Source: Peptococcaceae bacterium (GTDB taxonomy: Bacteria > Bacillota > DSM-12270 > Thermacetogeniales > Thermacetogeniaceae). Taken from it: a DNA stretch of 8,125 nt. The position numbers and the translations under genes were made by a program. The notes under the pieces are model-generated. The model had not been told where the DNA came from. It saw nothing but the letters and a program-made list of their open reading frames with translations, and did not search any database. The first letter of the stretch is position 1; the number at the start of each line of letters is the position of its first letter. Below, in pieces: positions 6,538 to 8,125 of the stretch. The stretch spans positions 1 to 8,125 of the forward strand of contig PLQY01000034.1 of the NCBI GenBank assembly GCA_003160265.1. The letters run 5' to 3'.

Positions 6538-7335
6538 TTATGCATACAACCCCTGGCGGTAAGCAGCCAGGTACCGCCCGCAAAACGGGTCTTTGCCCAG
6601 CAGAGCCTGGGATGCATAGACAAACCCCATCATTATTTTGTCCAGAGGGTCCAGGATATAGGCATCCATGCCGGCAGTCATGGTCTGAACCATGAACAGC
6701 CTGTTGAGCACCTGCCGATTGGGGAGGCCGAAGGAGATGTTGCTCAAACCGCAAATGGTATGGACCCCCGGAAATTCGTCGCGGATGAAAGAGATTGTCT
6801 CCAGAACATCCAGCCCCGCTCCGTCACCGGTGCTGACCGGCTTGACCAGAGGGTCCAGGTAGATGTCATCCTCAGGCACGCCGTTGGCAGTCAGGTCGGC
6901 CACCAGCCGGCGCACAATGTCTTTACGGTCATTCGCAGTCCCCGGCATCCCGCTGTCGTCCATGCACAGCGCCACAACTTTGGCCTTATGCTTCAACACC
7001 AGGGGCAGGATGGTCTGAAAGCGCTCCTTCTCCGCAGTGATGGAGTTGATCATGGGCTGGCCATTCTGCGCCAGGCCCAATCCCACCTCCATTGCCCTGG
7101 GATTGGGCGTGTCAATGCACAACGGCGCCGACACCGCTGCTTGAACCGTCTCCACCAGCCACTGCATGGTCTCCGGCTCGTTATAAACCTTGGTGCCACA
7201 ATTGATGTCCACGTAATCCGCCCCGGCCTCCATCTGGCCGCGGGCTATCTGCTGGATGTAGGCGGCATCCTCGGCATCTACTGCTGTTTTGATAGACTTC
7301 CGGCTGGTGTTGATCAGTTCACCGACAATCAACAT
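6538..7335 (-). CDS. Methyltetrahydrofolate:corrinoid methyltransferase (AcsE/MtgA-type)
   Basis: A 265-residue cytoplasmic TIM-barrel pterin-binding methyltransferase that would move a methyl group between a Co(I)/methyl-Co(III) corrinoid protein and tetrahydrofolate. The sequence opens MLIVGELINTSRKSI, the family's start. Pterin-site residues have clear equivalents: DINCGT (43-48), D75 in LCIDTPNP, N97 in PMINSIT, D161 in YLDPLV and N199 in GLSNISFG. These correspond to Asp75, Asn96, Asp160 and Asn199 of Moorella AcsE as I recall them. Length is normal for AcsE and the protein looks intact. The ATG at 7335 has GGGGG eight bases upstream, and only 24 bp separate it from the MttB-like gene. 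That pairing is typical of methylated-amine demethylation clusters such as MtgB-MtgA, where the enzyme runs toward methyl-H4folate. I infer that direction here rather than a role in acetyl-CoA synthase, whose genes are not seen. Confidence 0.92.
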   Translation of the reverse strand: MLIVGELINTSRKSIKTAVDAEDAAYIQQIARGQMEAGADYVDINCGTKVYNEPETMQWLVETVQAAVSAPLCIDTPNPRAMEVGLGLAQNGQPMINSITAEKERFQTILPLVLKHKAKVVALCMDDSGMPGTANDRKDIVRRLVADLTANGVPEDDIYLDPLVKPVSTGDGAGLDVLETISFIRDEFPGVHTICGLSNISFGLPNRQVLNRLFMVQTMTAGMDAYILDPLDKIMMGFVYASQALLGKDPFCGRYLAAYRQGLYA

Positions 7336-7359
7336 CTTAAAATCCCCCTTTCATCAACA

Positions 7360-8125
7360 TCAGGACTTGAGACTGCGCTCGGACCGTTCGACGATGTCGT
7401 GGATCTTCTGCTGCACGTCCTTGGGGAGTGGTTCGGGCTCGTAGTCCTCGATGATGGAGCGCGTCTTCTCGTTGGCGCGCTGCTCCAGGGTCTTCGCTCC
7501 GTTTTCCTTCCAGATATCGTAGCGCCGCCGGTCGATCAGGGATGGATAATAGGTTTCCGTACGGAAGTACTTGTAGGTGTGGTCCTCCGCCAGGAAGTGG
7601 CCGCCAGGTCCCACCTTGTCGATGACGTCCAGGGCCAGGGTGTCGTCATTCACCGTGATCCCGCGTACCAGGCGGCGGGCCATGCCGATGACGTCGTTGC
7701 AGGTCACCAGGTAGTCCAGCGACGAGGTGGTGCCATACTCCACGTAACCGACGTCGTGGTTCAGGTTCGGTCCGCTGAGGGCGGTCATGGTAATGGACAG
7801 GGCGGCCTCGATCCCTGCCTGCTCGTCCATGATGCAGGAGTCGGTGCAGCCGCACGTGCCGAACATCGGCAGTTTCAGGAAGTGGGCCATGTCCGCCAGG
7901 GCGGCCATTAGTAAATTGAACTCCGGCGAACCGTAGCTGAAGATGGTGCTGGTCATATCCATGATGGTGAAGACGCCGCCCATGATGAAGGGCGCCCCCT
8001 CGCGCGCCGTCTGGTTGATCACCAGTCCGCTCAAGGATTCTGCCAGGCCGTTGGTGATCACGCCGGCCATGGTGACGGGAACGGTTCCCCCGGCCATCAC
8101 GCAAGGGGTATAGACCACCGGCAGG
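7360..8125 (-). CDS. MttB-superfamily (non-pyrrolysine) corrinoid methyltransferase, C-terminal part
   Basis: The last 254 residues of a trimethylamine methyltransferase-family protein (full length usually about 480-500); the start lies beyond 8125. Characterised members take a methyl group from a methylated amine and put it on a corrinoid protein: TMA for pyrrolysine-containing MttB, and glycine betaine or other quaternary amines for non-Pyl relatives. The visible segment runs from LPVVYTPCVMAGGTVPVTMAG, through GAPFIMGGVFTIMDMTS and GTCGCTDSCIMDEQAG, to NHDVGYVEYGTTSSLDYLV and IGMARRLVRGI, all family landmarks, and ends ERSERSLKS. No in-frame TAG occurs, although this part should include the place where Methanosarcina MttB has pyrrolysine, so it is a non-Pyl homologue. 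An unusual CxCxxxC lies at 7854-7834. The AcsE/MtgA-like gene follows after 24 bp. Family is sure; the substrate is not readable and need not be trimethylamine. Confidence 0.92.
   Translation of the reverse strand, partial: LPVVYTPCVMAGGTVPVTMAGVITNGLAESLSGLVINQTAREGAPFIMGGVFTIMDMTSTIFSYGSPEFNLLMAALADMAHFLKLPMFGTCGCTDSCIMDEQAGIEAALSITMTALSGPNLNHDVGYVEYGTTSSLDYLVTCNDVIGMARRLVRGITVNDDTLALDVIDKVGPGGHFLAEDHTYKYFRTETYYPSLIDRRRYDIWKENGAKTLEQRANEKTRSIIEDYEPEPLPKDVQQKIHDIVERSERSLKS

Noticed and set aside
6356..6754. 132-codon minus-strand open frame spanning the gap and the methyltransferase 3' end
   Set aside because: It is out of frame with the intact methyltransferase and runs through the inverted repeats. 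It looks like translation of repeat DNA.
6520..7911. 463-codon plus-strand open frame
   Set aside because: It is antisense to the methyltransferase and MttB-like genes, crosses their junction, and its translation is His/Gln/Val/Gly-rich with no family resemblance. It is explained by codon bias of the minus-strand genes.
7360..8125. Pyrrolysine-containing trimethylamine methyltransferase
   Set aside because: No in-frame TAG occurs in the C-terminal half where the pyrrolysine codon would be.

Overview
The window looks like chromosome from an anaerobic Firmicute, most likely a clostridial or Peptococcaceae-type acetogen or syntroph. This is inferred from a Gram-positive-style lipoprotein anchor on the solute-binding protein, strong purine-rich Shine-Dalgarno sites, moderately high G+C, and a non-pyrrolysine MttB homologue next to a methyltetrahydrofolate methyltransferase. 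The genus cannot be fixed from the sequence alone. All eight genes read on the minus strand, so gene order in transcription runs from the right end of the window to the left. I see no convincing plus-strand gene.

Reading with transcription: (1) 8125-7360 is the C-terminal half of an MttB-superfamily methyltransferase, cut by the window edge. (2) 7335-6538 is a complete AcsE/MtgA-type methyl-H4folate:corrinoid methyltransferase. (3) 6537-6319 is a 219-bp gap with three inverted repeats; one side resembles the end of an IS200/IS605-type element. (4) 6318-4354 is a 654-residue hydantoinase/oxoprolinase (HyuA-like, ASKHA-fold) protein. (5) 4275-3112 is a lipoprotein solute-binding protein of the branched-chain amino acid/amide class. 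(6) 3111-2997 is a gap with a long bulged hairpin. (7) 2996-1 encodes the permeases LivH and LivM, the ATPase LivG and the first 113 residues of the ATPase LivF, all tightly packed with intervals of 11-15 bp.

Working model (inference): the Liv-type transporter imports a small methylated compound. The HyuA-like protein either opens a ring or amide in it using ATP, or has another ATP-driven role. The MttB-like protein moves a methyl group to a corrinoid protein, and the AcsE/MtgA-like protein passes it to tetrahydrofolate for the Wood-Ljungdahl pathway. The corrinoid protein and a HyuB partner are not in this window, and the substrate cannot be read from the sequence. The unusual point is the linkage of a Liv transporter and a lone HyuA-like protein to a non-Pyl MttB/methyltransferase pair.
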